The notes below the pieces were generated by a model that saw only the letters and a list, made by a program, of their open reading frames with translations, did not search any database and had not been told where the DNA came from. Both the position numbers and the translations under genes were made by a program. DNA of 64,000 nt from Clostridia bacterium (lineage in GTDB: Bacteria; Bacillota; Clostridia; Christensenellales; Aristaeellaceae). The stretch spans positions 29,974-93,973 of the forward strand of contig JAFPWH010000032.1 in the NCBI GenBank assembly GCA_017395065.1, read 5' to 3'. Below, piece after piece: positions 1 through 10,333 of the stretch; within the stretch, counting starts at the first letter, position 1, and the number at the start of each line of letters is the position of its first letter.

Positions 1-37
1 GATCACCCGAATACCATCTTCCACACGGAGGACCTTC

Positions 38-1138
38 ATGGCTAAGAAAGACAGACGCGCGCTCCCGACCCAGTCTCAGATCGAGCGCGGCGAGAGAAAA
101 CGCATCCGCAAAAAGTGGCACCGCGGCACCTTCCGGCACGTCGTGCTGATCGTGTGCACGCTGATCATGGCCATCGTGGCGTTGGTCGTGATGGTGCTGG
201 GGCAGTTCTTCCTGGGCGCGTCCCAGGCGGCCAGCGACTCGGTGGTGCAGACGCTGCACCAGTCCAGCGCGCTCAAATTCGTGCCGTACCTGTATCTGTA
301 CGAGCACGTGGCGGAGAGCCTCGAGCGCGGCAACATCGTCTCCGGCGACGAGGTGACCGACGCGTCCCTGATCACAGTCGCGGCGCGCCAGCCCCGCGGC
401 GGAAACGAGGCCGAGGAGGAACAGTTCGACGAAAACGGCATACGGCTCGTCGAGATCAGCGGCGCGACCTTCCACGGCTACATGATGATCGTGCGCGATC
501 CCTCCCGCGTGAGTCTGGGCGTTTGCACCTACAACAAGGAAAACGACACGGCCTACAACTTCTCGAACGAGCGCGCCGGCAAGAAGGTCGACGAGATCAT
601 GAAGAACTACGGCGGCATCGCCTGCATAAACGCCGGCGCCTTCTCCGACCCCAACGGCTCCGGAAACGGCGGCATGGCGGAGGGACTGGTCATTTCCCAC
701 GGAAAGTCGCTCAAGTCCCACAGCAAGACCTACGCAGCAGTGGCGGGCTTCGACGCAAACGACATACTGCACGTGGGCAGCTTTACCCGCGACCAGGCCG
801 AAAAGATGGGCTTGAGAGACGCCTGCGCCTTCGGTCCCGCGCTGATCGTAAACGGCAACGCGAGCCTTAGCAAGGACACCGGCTTAAACCCCAGGACGGC
901 CATCGGCCAAAGGTCGGACGGCGCGGTGCTTCTGCTGGTCATCGACGGGCGCCAGGCCAACTCCATGGGCGCTACGATCGGCGACGTCATCAACGTGATG
1001 CTCGAATTCGGCGCGGTGAACGCCTGCAACATGGACGGCGGCTCCTCCACCATCATGTATTACGGCGACGAGAAGATCAACGATGGCATGACCGTGAGCG
1101 TCTCGCGCCGCATGCCCACCGCCTGGATCGTCAAATAG
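38..1138 (+). CDS. Membrane-anchored phosphodiester glycosidase (NAGPA-domain) protein
   Basis: The 366-residue product has a basic N terminus, one membrane helix at about residues 35-57, and an extracellular NAGPA-type domain. Visible family marks are INAGAF near residue 197, the NPRTAIG stretch, and NMDGGSS near residue 330, which are typical of phosphodiester glycosidases related to exopolysaccharide-modifying proteins. Such enzymes cleave sugar phosphodiesters; the substrate here is unknown, and cell-wall or capsule glycan is an inference. The start is preceded by CGGAGG about six bases upstream. The next gene starts four bases after the stop, so the two are probably co-transcribed. Only 37 bases precede the gene, so its promoter is outside the window. 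Confidence 0.85.
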   Translation: MAKKDRRALPTQSQIERGERKRIRKKWHRGTFRHVVLIVCTLIMAIVALVVMVLGQFFLGASQAASDSVVQTLHQSSALKFVPYLYLYEHVAESLERGNIVSGDEVTDASLITVAARQPRGGNEAEEEQFDENGIRLVEISGATFHGYMMIVRDPSRVSLGVCTYNKENDTAYNFSNERAGKKVDEIMKNYGGIACINAGAFSDPNGSGNGGMAEGLVISHGKSLKSHSKTYAAVAGFDANDILHVGSFTRDQAEKMGLRDACAFGPALIVNGNASLSKDTGLNPRTAIGQRSDGAVLLLVIDGRQANSMGATIGDVINVMLEFGAVNACNMDGGSSTIMYYGDEKINDGMTVSVSRRMPTAWIVK

Positions 1139-1142
1139 GAGT

Positions 1143-2378
1143 ATGGATATGGCAAGTACGAATCAAAGCGCCGCTTCCGGCGGACGCAGAAAATACACGC
1201 GCTACACGAAGGCGCATCTTACGCACAGGAACATACGCTTCTGGCTTGTGTATCTCGTTTTGATCGCGCTGATCGTGTTCGGGCTGATGAAGGTGCACGC
1301 CTACTTTGCCGAAAAGCTGGTGGAGTACGAGGACAGCTATTACACGCACGTGGCCGAGGAGGTATTCAAGACCTTCTCCGAAAAGCGCTTTGACGAGCTG
1401 TTCCGCTACGAGGACATGAGCGGTTTCGCTCTGGAGGGCGAAAAGGAATACGTCGCCTATCTGGAAAAGGCCGTCGGAGGCAAGGATATCGACTACACCG
1501 AGATCGCGCCCAAAAAGGCCAACGAAAAGCGCTTTTTGGTCACCGTGGACGATAAGAGCTTTGCCGAATTCACCTTGAAGCGCGTGGTGGACCCCGAAAA
1601 GAGCACGCAGGACGCGACCGTGTACAAAGACTACACCTTCTTCGTCATCCCCATCACGAACAGCTATCCCTGGGGACACGAATTGTACGAGTTCGACACG
1701 ATCTACATCAACAGCAAAAACCCGCTGCTGTACGACTATTACATTCCCTCTTACGCCGAGATCAGCGTAAACGGGATAAAGCTGAACGACGAGGCGGAGA
1801 CCTACGACACGGGCGAAGACGAAAAGTTCTTCTTCGACGGACATCTGCCAAAGGGCGTGGACGGCTTTACACTCAAGCACTATTCTTTCGAATGCGCGCT
1901 GGGCGATCCTGTTGTAAGCGTGACGGACGCAGAAGGCGCCGTGCTGCCGCTTAACGACCTCGGCGAAGGCGTGTACCGCTTCGAGTACGCCTACAGCGAC
2001 GACGAACTGAAGGACGAATTCGAAGCGAAGGCGCTCGAGTTTTTGAAGAACTGGTGCCTGTACTCGTCCCACAACACGAAGAAGGCCAACGTGACCGACC
2101 TGTGCATCGCTGGCTCCCGCGCGCTCAGCTTCATCAACAATTACGAAAGCTACTGGATCACGAAGGCAGACAAGCAGTCCTTCGCCAACCAACGCAGCTG
2201 GAACTATACGATGATCGACGATCAGGTGCTGTGCTGCGACGTGAGTTGCAACTACATCACCGTGACCAAGGGCAAGACCAACGATTACGACATGCACCTG
2301 CGCCTGTACCTGTACAGGGACAAGGGCGCCTGGAAGGTCTACGATTTCGAGATGGTGACCGACTCCTCAAATTCGTAA
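1143..2378 (+). CDS. Hypothetical single-pass membrane protein
   Basis: I do not recognise this 411-residue protein. It has a basic cytoplasmic N terminus, a single membrane helix at about residues 34-55, and a long acidic, aromatic-rich domain that would lie outside the cell. It follows the glycosidase gene by four bases and its GGAGT ribosome site overlaps that gene's stop, so the two envelope proteins are likely made together. ATG at 1143 is used; a second ATG at 1149 is equally possible. No catalytic motif is visible. The end of the extracellular part (RLYLYRDKGAWKVYDFEMV) looks like an NTF2-type fold strand pair, but that is only an impression. Confidence 0.7.
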   Translation: MDMASTNQSAASGGRRKYTRYTKAHLTHRNIRFWLVYLVLIALIVFGLMKVHAYFAEKLVEYEDSYYTHVAEEVFKTFSEKRFDELFRYEDMSGFALEGEKEYVAYLEKAVGGKDIDYTEIAPKKANEKRFLVTVDDKSFAEFTLKRVVDPEKSTQDATVYKDYTFFVIPITNSYPWGHELYEFDTIYINSKNPLLYDYYIPSYAEISVNGIKLNDEAETYDTGEDEKFFFDGHLPKGVDGFTLKHYSFECALGDPVVSVTDAEGAVLPLNDLGEGVYRFEYAYSDDELKDEFEAKALEFLKNWCLYSSHNTKKANVTDLCIAGSRALSFINNYESYWITKADKQSFANQRSWNYTMIDDQVLCCDVSCNYITVTKGKTNDYDMHLRLYLYRDKGAWKVYDFEMVTDSSNS

Positions 2379-2388
2379 AGCAAGCCCC

Positions 2389-2417
2389 TTGCAATTGTGC
2401 AAAAAAACTGATATAAT
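2389..2417 (+). promoter_or_regulatory. Sigma-A promoter of darA-holB-ricT
   Basis: TTGCAA at 2389-2394 and TATAAT at 2412-2417 are separated by 17 bases. The site lies between the stop of the preceding membrane-protein gene and the AAAGGAG ribosome site of darA, so it separates this housekeeping group from the two envelope genes. Confidence 0.75.
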
Positions 2418-2448
2418 AGTACCATCTAAGCCAAAGGAGTTGATCTTT

Positions 2449-2778
2449 ATGAAGCTGCTGATCGCAATAGTGCAGGACGAGGACGCCACGAAGCTGATTA
2501 GCGCGCTCATGAGCGAGGGCTACGGCGTAACCAAACTCGCCACCACCGGCGGCTTTCTGCGCGCGGGCAACACCACGCTTCTGATCGGCATCGAGGACTG
2601 CAAGCTCGACGGTGCCATGGGCGTGATCGAAAAAGTGTGTCACAGCCGCAAGCAGGTCGCTTCCGCGCCTACCCAAATGTCTCCGGGCATGGGAAGCTTT
2701 ACCCCCTACCCCGTAGAGGTCATGGTGGGCGGCGCAACGGTATTCCAGCTCAGTGTGGAGCAATTCAAGAAATTCTGA
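2449..2778 (+). CDS. darA: PII-like cyclic-di-AMP receptor
   Basis: This 109-residue protein matches the DarA/PstA/YaaQ family: a PII-like trimer that binds cyclic di-AMP. The opening MKLLIAIVQDEDA and the TTGGFLRAGNTTLLIG stretch are characteristic of the family. The ATG at 2449 is chosen because AAAGGAG sits nine bases upstream and the protein then has family length; an in-frame upstream extension to 2389 overlaps the promoter. The stop overlaps the start of holB (TGATG). In Bacillus the same order, yaaQ-yaaR-holB-yaaT, is found; yaaR is missing here. Its partner in the cell remains unknown in the family. Confidence 0.9.
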   Translation: MKLLIAIVQDEDATKLISALMSEGYGVTKLATTGGFLRAGNTTLLIGIEDCKLDGAMGVIEKVCHSRKQVASAPTQMSPGMGSFTPYPVEVMVGGATVFQLSVEQFKKF

Positions 2779-3710
2779 TGCAGGAATTGACGCTCAGACC
2801 GTTTTTGAAATCCCAGCTCATGCGTCCGGTCACCACCGGGCGCATTGTGCATGCACAGATCTTCGCGGGTCCGGAGGGAACGGGAAAGCACGAAGCCGCG
2901 CTGTTTCAGGCCAAAGCGCTCAATTGTACGGGCAGCGGCAAAAAGCCCTGCGGCGTATGCCCCAGCTGTCTGCGCTTTTCGGACAGCAACGCGCCTGAGC
3001 TCATCGAGATACGCCCCGAAAAAAACGTCATAAAGGTCGATGTCATACGGGATCTCATAAAAGAAGTTTCACTGCGTACGGAAGGAAGAATCAAGTGCGT
3101 CGTTTTCTATGAGGCGGACAGGATGAACGAAGCCGCGCAGAACGCGCTGCTCAAGACCCTCGAGGAGCCGCCGGCGTACGTCGTTTTCTACCTGCTGACG
3201 CAAAGGGTCGAATCTCTTTTGCCCACGATACGCTCAAGATGCACGCTGCTGCGCTTTTCGCCCTCTTCGGAGAGCGAGGTCGCATCCATGCTCGTTTCGC
3301 GCGGCGTCGACGGGGAGAAGGCTGCCAGGATCGCGCGCCTGAGCTTCGCAAGCCCGGGCAAGGCGGTAAAGCTCGCAGCGGACGAGGAATATCAGGGCGT
3401 GCTCGAGGAGCTTACCGACATCTTCGGAAAGCTCAAAACGGAAAAGGACATCCCCTATCAGGCGCAGCGGATGGGGCGCTTCAAGGACAAGCCGCGCCGC
3501 ATGCTGGAAATTCTGGAAACCTGCGCCGGGGAGCTGATGCGCGGCGACTGCGTGACGCCCCTTGCCCGCGCCCTCAAGAGCAACGGCTGCGACGGCGTAA
3601 AGCTGATGAAGGCGGTGATCACCTGCTCGAAGCGCTTAAACAGCTACGTCTCCTATCAGTACGCCGCGGAGATGCTTTTATACGACTTATTTACTTTTTC
3701 AAACGTTTGA
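2778..3710 (+). CDS. holB: DNA polymerase III subunit delta prime
   Basis: This 310-residue AAA+ clamp-loader subunit has a P-loop-like GPEGTGKHEAA near residue 32, a zinc-type cysteine cluster (CGVCPSC, with an earlier Cys) and the LLKTLEEPP stretch typical of HolB/DnaX proteins. It works with DnaX and HolA to load the sliding clamp. The start at 2778 overlaps the darA stop by one base (TGATG), implying translational coupling; an upstream in-frame extension to 2637 reads through darA in another frame and is rejected. HolB usually lacks ATPase activity despite the fold; here the loop retains GTGK, so nucleotide binding is possible. Confidence 0.92.
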   Translation: MQELTLRPFLKSQLMRPVTTGRIVHAQIFAGPEGTGKHEAALFQAKALNCTGSGKKPCGVCPSCLRFSDSNAPELIEIRPEKNVIKVDVIRDLIKEVSLRTEGRIKCVVFYEADRMNEAAQNALLKTLEEPPAYVVFYLLTQRVESLLPTIRSRCTLLRFSPSSESEVASMLVSRGVDGEKAARIARLSFASPGKAVKLAADEEYQGVLEELTDIFGKLKTEKDIPYQAQRMGRFKDKPRRMLEILETCAGELMRGDCVTPLARALKSNGCDGVKLMKAVITCSKRLNSYVSYQYAAEMLLYDLFTFSNV

Positions 3711-3725
3711 TTACAGGAGGAATTC

Positions 3726-4739
3726 ATGGCGACAGTTATATGCGTGAGGTTTCAGAACACGGGCAAGGTTTATTATTTTTCGCCCGGTAAAGTATGGCCC
3801 GAAGCAGGCGAAATGGTGGTCGTCGAAACCGTGCGCGGCATTGAGATCGGCGAGGCGGTGACCGGCGCCCGCGAGATCAGCGACGACAGCGTCGTGGGAG
3901 AATTGAAGCCCATCATCCGCAAGGCGACCCCGGCGGACATCGAAATCAGCAACCAGAACCGCAAAAAGGAGCAGGACGCCTTCCCCATCTGCGCGCAAAA
4001 GATCAAAGAGCACAAGTTGGACATGAAGCTCGTAAACGTCGAATACACCTTTGACGGCAGCAAGATCGTGTTTTACTTCACCTCCGACGGCCGCGTGGAT
4101 TTCAGGGAGCTGGTCAAGGAGCTGGCGGGCATTTTCCATACCCGCATAGAGCTCAGGCAGATCGGCGTGCGCGACGAAGCCCGTTTTCTTGGCGGGCTGG
4201 GCATTTGCGGGCGCAAGATCTGCTGCGGCGCGTTTCTGAGCGACTTCACGCCCGTGTCCATCAAAATGGCGAAGGAGCAGAACCTTTCGCTCAACCCCAC
4301 GAAGATCTCCGGACAGTGCGGCCGTCTCATGTGCTGCCTCAAATACGAGCAGGACTTTTACGAGGAGACGCTCAAAAAGCTGCCCCGCATCGGCAAAGAC
4401 ATCATGACCCCGGACGGCATCGGCTCCGTGACCGAGATCAGCGCGATCAGAGAAAAGGTCAAAGTGCGCATCTCCAACGGCGACGATTTTGAGATCCGCG
4501 AATACTCCATCGAGGACGTGCGCCGCCTGCAGCCCGGCGAAAGAAGCGCCCACGTCGACAAGCCCGAGCCCGAGCAGGAGCCGGAGGCTGCGCCCGAGCC
4601 CGAAGAAGCCGAGGAATCTGCCGCCGACCCGGGTGAGCAGCCCGCCGCCGGGGAGAAGGCGAAGAAGCGCTATCCCCGCCCGAAAAAGCGCAAGACCATG
4701 AATACGGACGAGTATATGTCCAAAAACGAGAAGGGCTGA
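3726..4739 (+). CDS. ricT: PSP1-domain protein RicT (YaaT), Fe-S regulatory complex subunit
   Basis: The 337-residue product carries a PSP1 domain with the RicT cysteine pattern: a CGRKICCG stretch near residue 162 and CGRLMCC near residue 199. In Bacillus RicT joins RicA and RicF in a Fe-S complex that assists RNase Y in mRNA maturation and affects sporulation, competence and biofilm. Residues 280-310 form an acidic Pro/Glu-rich linker, and the tail is strongly basic (KKRYPRPKKRKT), unlike shorter homologues, which suggests RNA contact. AGGAGG lies six bases before the ATG. It follows holB by 15 bases and ends the operon at a terminator. Confidence 0.9.
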   Translation: MATVICVRFQNTGKVYYFSPGKVWPEAGEMVVVETVRGIEIGEAVTGAREISDDSVVGELKPIIRKATPADIEISNQNRKKEQDAFPICAQKIKEHKLDMKLVNVEYTFDGSKIVFYFTSDGRVDFRELVKELAGIFHTRIELRQIGVRDEARFLGGLGICGRKICCGAFLSDFTPVSIKMAKEQNLSLNPTKISGQCGRLMCCLKYEQDFYEETLKKLPRIGKDIMTPDGIGSVTEISAIREKVKVRISNGDDFEIREYSIEDVRRLQPGERSAHVDKPEPEQEPEAAPEPEEAEESAADPGEQPAAGEKAKKRYPRPKKRKTMNTDEYMSKNEKG

Positions 4740-4762
4740 GACGGGAACGAGCGAAATGAATT

Positions 4763-4795
4763 TTGGAGGGGCATGGCCCCTCCAAACTGTTTTTT
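4763..4795 (+). terminator. Rho-independent terminator after ricT
   Basis: TTGGAGGGG and CCCCTCCAA pair around a short loop at 4763-4785 and are followed by a T-rich run. It lies between the convergent ricT and SUKH genes, so it may also act on the other strand. Confidence 0.75.
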
Positions 4796-4820
4796 GGGTA
4801 TTTGCTTTCAAAAACGCGTC

Positions 4821-5440
4821 TTACCGTTCCACGGTATTGACCTCCAGGCCGCGGATGAACTCCGAGAAGTTTTTGGCCAGGAGCAGTTCCTGCTTTTCCT
4901 GCGCGTCTGCCCAGGTCACGCGGGGCTCGTCCGATACATCCACGCCCCGGTAGTCGAGGAACACCAGCGCGCGGCCGGGCAGCGTGGTATTGCACACGGC
5001 GACGCCGATCTTTTTGTTGTGCCCGCGCGTCTCGACCAGAAAGCGGCTGCCGAAGCGGCCCAGGAGCGAATACGGCGCGTCGCGGCCGATGCCCATGATG
5101 TCGGTGATGTAGATCGTGTCCGGACAGCCGAATTTGGGAAACTGCACGCGGAAGCGGCAGCGGTTGACCAACCCGCCGTTGTGCAGGCGCATGAGCTGAA
5201 CGTAGCTTTTTGGCAGCCTGAAGCCCAGCTCTTTTTCGGCCTCGGCGATCATCGCGTCGTCGAGCGGCGGGCAGGTGTGGCGCAGAAGAGATTCCCGGTT
5301 GTCGTGCCAAAAGCCGGTGAGGTCTACGTCGCCGAGCTCCGCGTGCGTATCGGAAACGATGACGTCCGCCTCCAGACTGGAAGCGTCGGCGATGGGCGCC
5401 GTCTCGCCTGCCTTTTTGTTTCTTCTGAAAAACAGACCCA

Positions 5441-5441
<1 letters not shown>
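4821..5441 (-). CDS. SMI1/KNR4 (SUKH) family protein
   Basis: This 206-residue protein contains a SUKH/SMI1-KNR4 domain from about residue 57: PLDDAMIAEAEKELGFRLPKSY is the usual opening helix, and LHNGG follows. SUKH domains in bacteria are often immunity proteins against contact-dependent toxins, but many stand alone with unknown roles. No toxin gene is nearby. The gene starts within the ileS stop codon (TGATG) and so is read from the ileS transcript, which argues for a housekeeping or accessory role rather than a toxin partner. The N-terminal 45 residues are charged and show no known domain. Confidence 0.8.
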
Positions 5442-8572
<3,131 letters not shown>

Positions 8573-8636
8573 GGTATAATAGCCTCCATAGCATAACTTT
8601 GCAAATGACGCAGCTCAAAAACGCGCGCGCGGCACC

Positions 8637-8877
8637 AAAAAAGCCCCGTCCCTAATCTATGGGACGATGGCTCGCGGTACCACCCATATTGGCGCAGTGC
8701 GCCCACTTGAGCAAGGCTGTATCGGGCCAGACCCGCCGGCCATTACCGGGCGCAGATGCATTGCGCCTTTCCTGCCGGTGCTCCGGGGCGATGGGACACG
8801 CTTTACGCTGCCGGGCTCGCACCCTCCCCGGCTCGCTTCGAACGCAGGACAGCCTGTCCGTCCCCTTCAACGCAGAT
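8637..8877 (-). promoter_or_regulatory. T-box riboswitch leader of ileS
   Basis: Read on the minus strand, the leader contains the T-box core GGGTGGTACCGCG (8685-8673) that base-pairs with the uncharged tRNA acceptor end. It is followed by a terminator: CGTCCC/GGGACG (8666-8647) then GGGGC and six T (8642-8637). Near the 5' end, a GCCGGG...CCCGGC hairpin resembles the apical part of stem I. The triplet ATC at 8792-8790, followed by a G and CCCCGGAGC, sits where the specifier codon is expected and encodes isoleucine. Low charged tRNA-Ile should favour the antiterminator and read-through into ileS. Confidence 0.92.
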
Positions 8878-8883
8878 ATGGGT

Positions 8884-8912
8884 ATTATACTTGAGAAAGC
8901 GCGGGCTGTAAA
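8884..8912 (-). promoter_or_regulatory. Promoter of the ileS T-box transcript
   Basis: On the minus strand TTTACA (8912-8907) and TATAAT (8889-8884) are separated by 17 bases. Transcription would begin about 8877, giving a leader of roughly 300 bases. The site lies 30 bases beyond the stop of the reverse transcriptase gene, so ileS is independent of it. Confidence 0.85.
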
Positions 8913-8939
8913 GCGATATTCCAAGTTTTAACAAGTTTT

Positions 8940-10136
8940 TCAGCCTTCAAAGCCGTAATAGGCGTTTACGAGGCTTCGGTAGCCCAGGCGCTTCATGTCG
9001 TCGTAGCGCAGGTTGAAGCGGGCCTTCGTGCGGGTGCCGGTCGCGAGGTAGCGGACGCAGTCCTGCGCGTAATGATCGATCGCCTTCAGGCTTTCGTCGG
9101 TATTGATGAGCGGAAAATACCAGCGGCACCAGCTGAGCTCGCTGTCGTCCGGGCTTTCGAACAGCTTCCGGTTGAAGATGCGTATGAAGGCTTTTGCGGC
9201 CTTTTCGCCGCTCAAAGCGTTGCGCTTTTGCCACCTCTCAAGCGCACGCGTCTTGCGGCGCATCTTGTGCTTTATTTTGTCGAGTGAGGAAGCGGCGATG
9301 TCGGTGACACCCTGCCTGTAATCGAAGCCCAGAAAGCTCCAGCCTTCGGAAGGCGCAAAGAAGAATTCCTTCTTTTCGTTGATCGCAAGGCCCTTATCGT
9401 CAAGGAAAGCGCGGACAGACTGCGCGTGCGCGCGCACCTTTTCGGGCGAATCGTCAAAGACGACGATGTCGTCGGAGTAGCGCGCGTAGAGCACGCCTGT
9501 GTGTTCGAAGAATTCGTCCATTTCGGCAAGGTACAGATTTGCGTAAAACGCCGAAAGGGGCGTACCGGCCATGATGCCCTTGCGCTCAATAAGCTCCCTT
9601 CCGCCGGAAAGCACCCTTTCCTCGCGCAGCAGGCGGCTCAAAAAGGCGTACGTTCCGGGATCGTGCCGCAGTGTCTTCTCCAGCACGGGCAGCAGCTTTT
9701 CGATCGGAACGGAGTTGAAGTAGTCGCTGACGTCCGCCTTGTAGGCATACATCTTTTCCATTCCGGGCGCAGTGGTGAGCTTCCTGATCGCGTCCTTTGC
9801 GGTGCGGCGCGGCCGGAAGGAATAAAGCCCGTCCGAAAAGATTCCGTCGTATTCCCGGCTGAGGAGGTAGGTAAGCAGCTTCAAAACCGTGTTTTCCGGC
9901 TCCGGATAGGTGTAGACGGTGCGCTTTTTTTCGGAAAATTGCTTACTGATGACCGTCTTTCGCGGCAAGGGAAAGCTTTCGCCCCTGCGCACGCTTTCGC
10001 ACACGGGCAGGTAGCGCTCCGCATCGATAAAGGCGCGCAGCTCCTTTGTGAAGCGCTTGGGGCACTCAAGAGAGGCCTTGTAACGGTAAAAGCGCTCCCA
10101 GACGCTCTTGTCGCTCAGCAGTTCGATCAGCGGCAT
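8940..10136 (-). CDS. Stand-alone reverse transcriptase (retron/DRT-like)
   Basis: This 398-residue RNA-directed DNA polymerase has the ordered RT motifs: KADVSDYF (motif A, near residue 131), GIMAGTPLSAFYANLYL (motif B), YARYSDD (motif C, near residues 216-222, with serine instead of the common alanine), and INEKKEFF plus FLGFDY (motifs D/E). A thumb-like helical tail ends in KARFNLRYDDMKRLGYRSLVNAYY. There is no maturase, endonuclease or integrase part, so a group II intron protein is unlikely. The start at 10136 has GGAGG about ten bases upstream; a longer in-frame reading to 10196 enters the putative ncRNA. Function as an anti-phage RT is an inference from its stand-alone form and the structured RNA before it. 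Confidence 0.88.
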   Translation of the reverse strand: MPLIELLSDKSVWERFYRYKASLECPKRFTKELRAFIDAERYLPVCESVRRGESFPLPRKTVISKQFSEKKRTVYTYPEPENTVLKLLTYLLSREYDGIFSDGLYSFRPRRTAKDAIRKLTTAPGMEKMYAYKADVSDYFNSVPIEKLLPVLEKTLRHDPGTYAFLSRLLREERVLSGGRELIERKGIMAGTPLSAFYANLYLAEMDEFFEHTGVLYARYSDDIVVFDDSPEKVRAHAQSVRAFLDDKGLAINEKKEFFFAPSEGWSFLGFDYRQGVTDIAASSLDKIKHKMRRKTRALERWQKRNALSGEKAAKAFIRIFNRKLFESPDDSELSWCRWYFPLINTDESLKAIDHYAQDCVRYLATGTRTKARFNLRYDDMKRLGYRSLVNAYYGFEG

Positions 10137-10159
10137 GTTTTTCCGTCCTCCGAAGGGCA

Positions 10160-10297
10160 CAAAAAAACAGAAAGAGAAGGATTTAAATCCAGGCAAATTG
10201 CCTGGCTGTACAGAACCGTACGCGCGCCGGCTGCCCGCGAAGCATCTTCATGGGCGCGCGCCGGGTCCGCCGCGGGCGCAAAGCGTTCTCTTTCTGT
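10160..10297 (-). ncRNA. Candidate RT-associated structured RNA (msr-msd-like)
   Basis: Read on the minus strand, ACAGAAAGAGAA (10297-10286) and TTCTCTTTCTGT (10178-10167) are perfect complements and enclose about 107 bases. Inside are a CGC-TTT-GCG mini-hairpin, a long GC helix (GCGCGCC/GGCGCGC, 10222-10228 with 10253-10259) competing with GCCCGCG/CGCGGGC, a GTAC/GTAC hairpin and CCAGGC/GCCTGG. A run of seven T follows the closing arm, so it may also terminate. The closing repeat recalls the a1/a2 arms of retrons, and it lies 24 bases upstream of the RT gene on the same strand. No sequence match to a named ncRNA family was made. Confidence 0.5.
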
Positions 10298-10333
10298 AAA
10301 AACGGAATTGCTTCCGGTTTTTATGAAGCTGTA

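Noticed and set aside
8940..10300. Group II intron interpretation of the RT
   Set aside because: No domain V-like hairpin, no maturase or endonuclease domain, and the RT ends shortly before the ileS promoter with no intron boundary.
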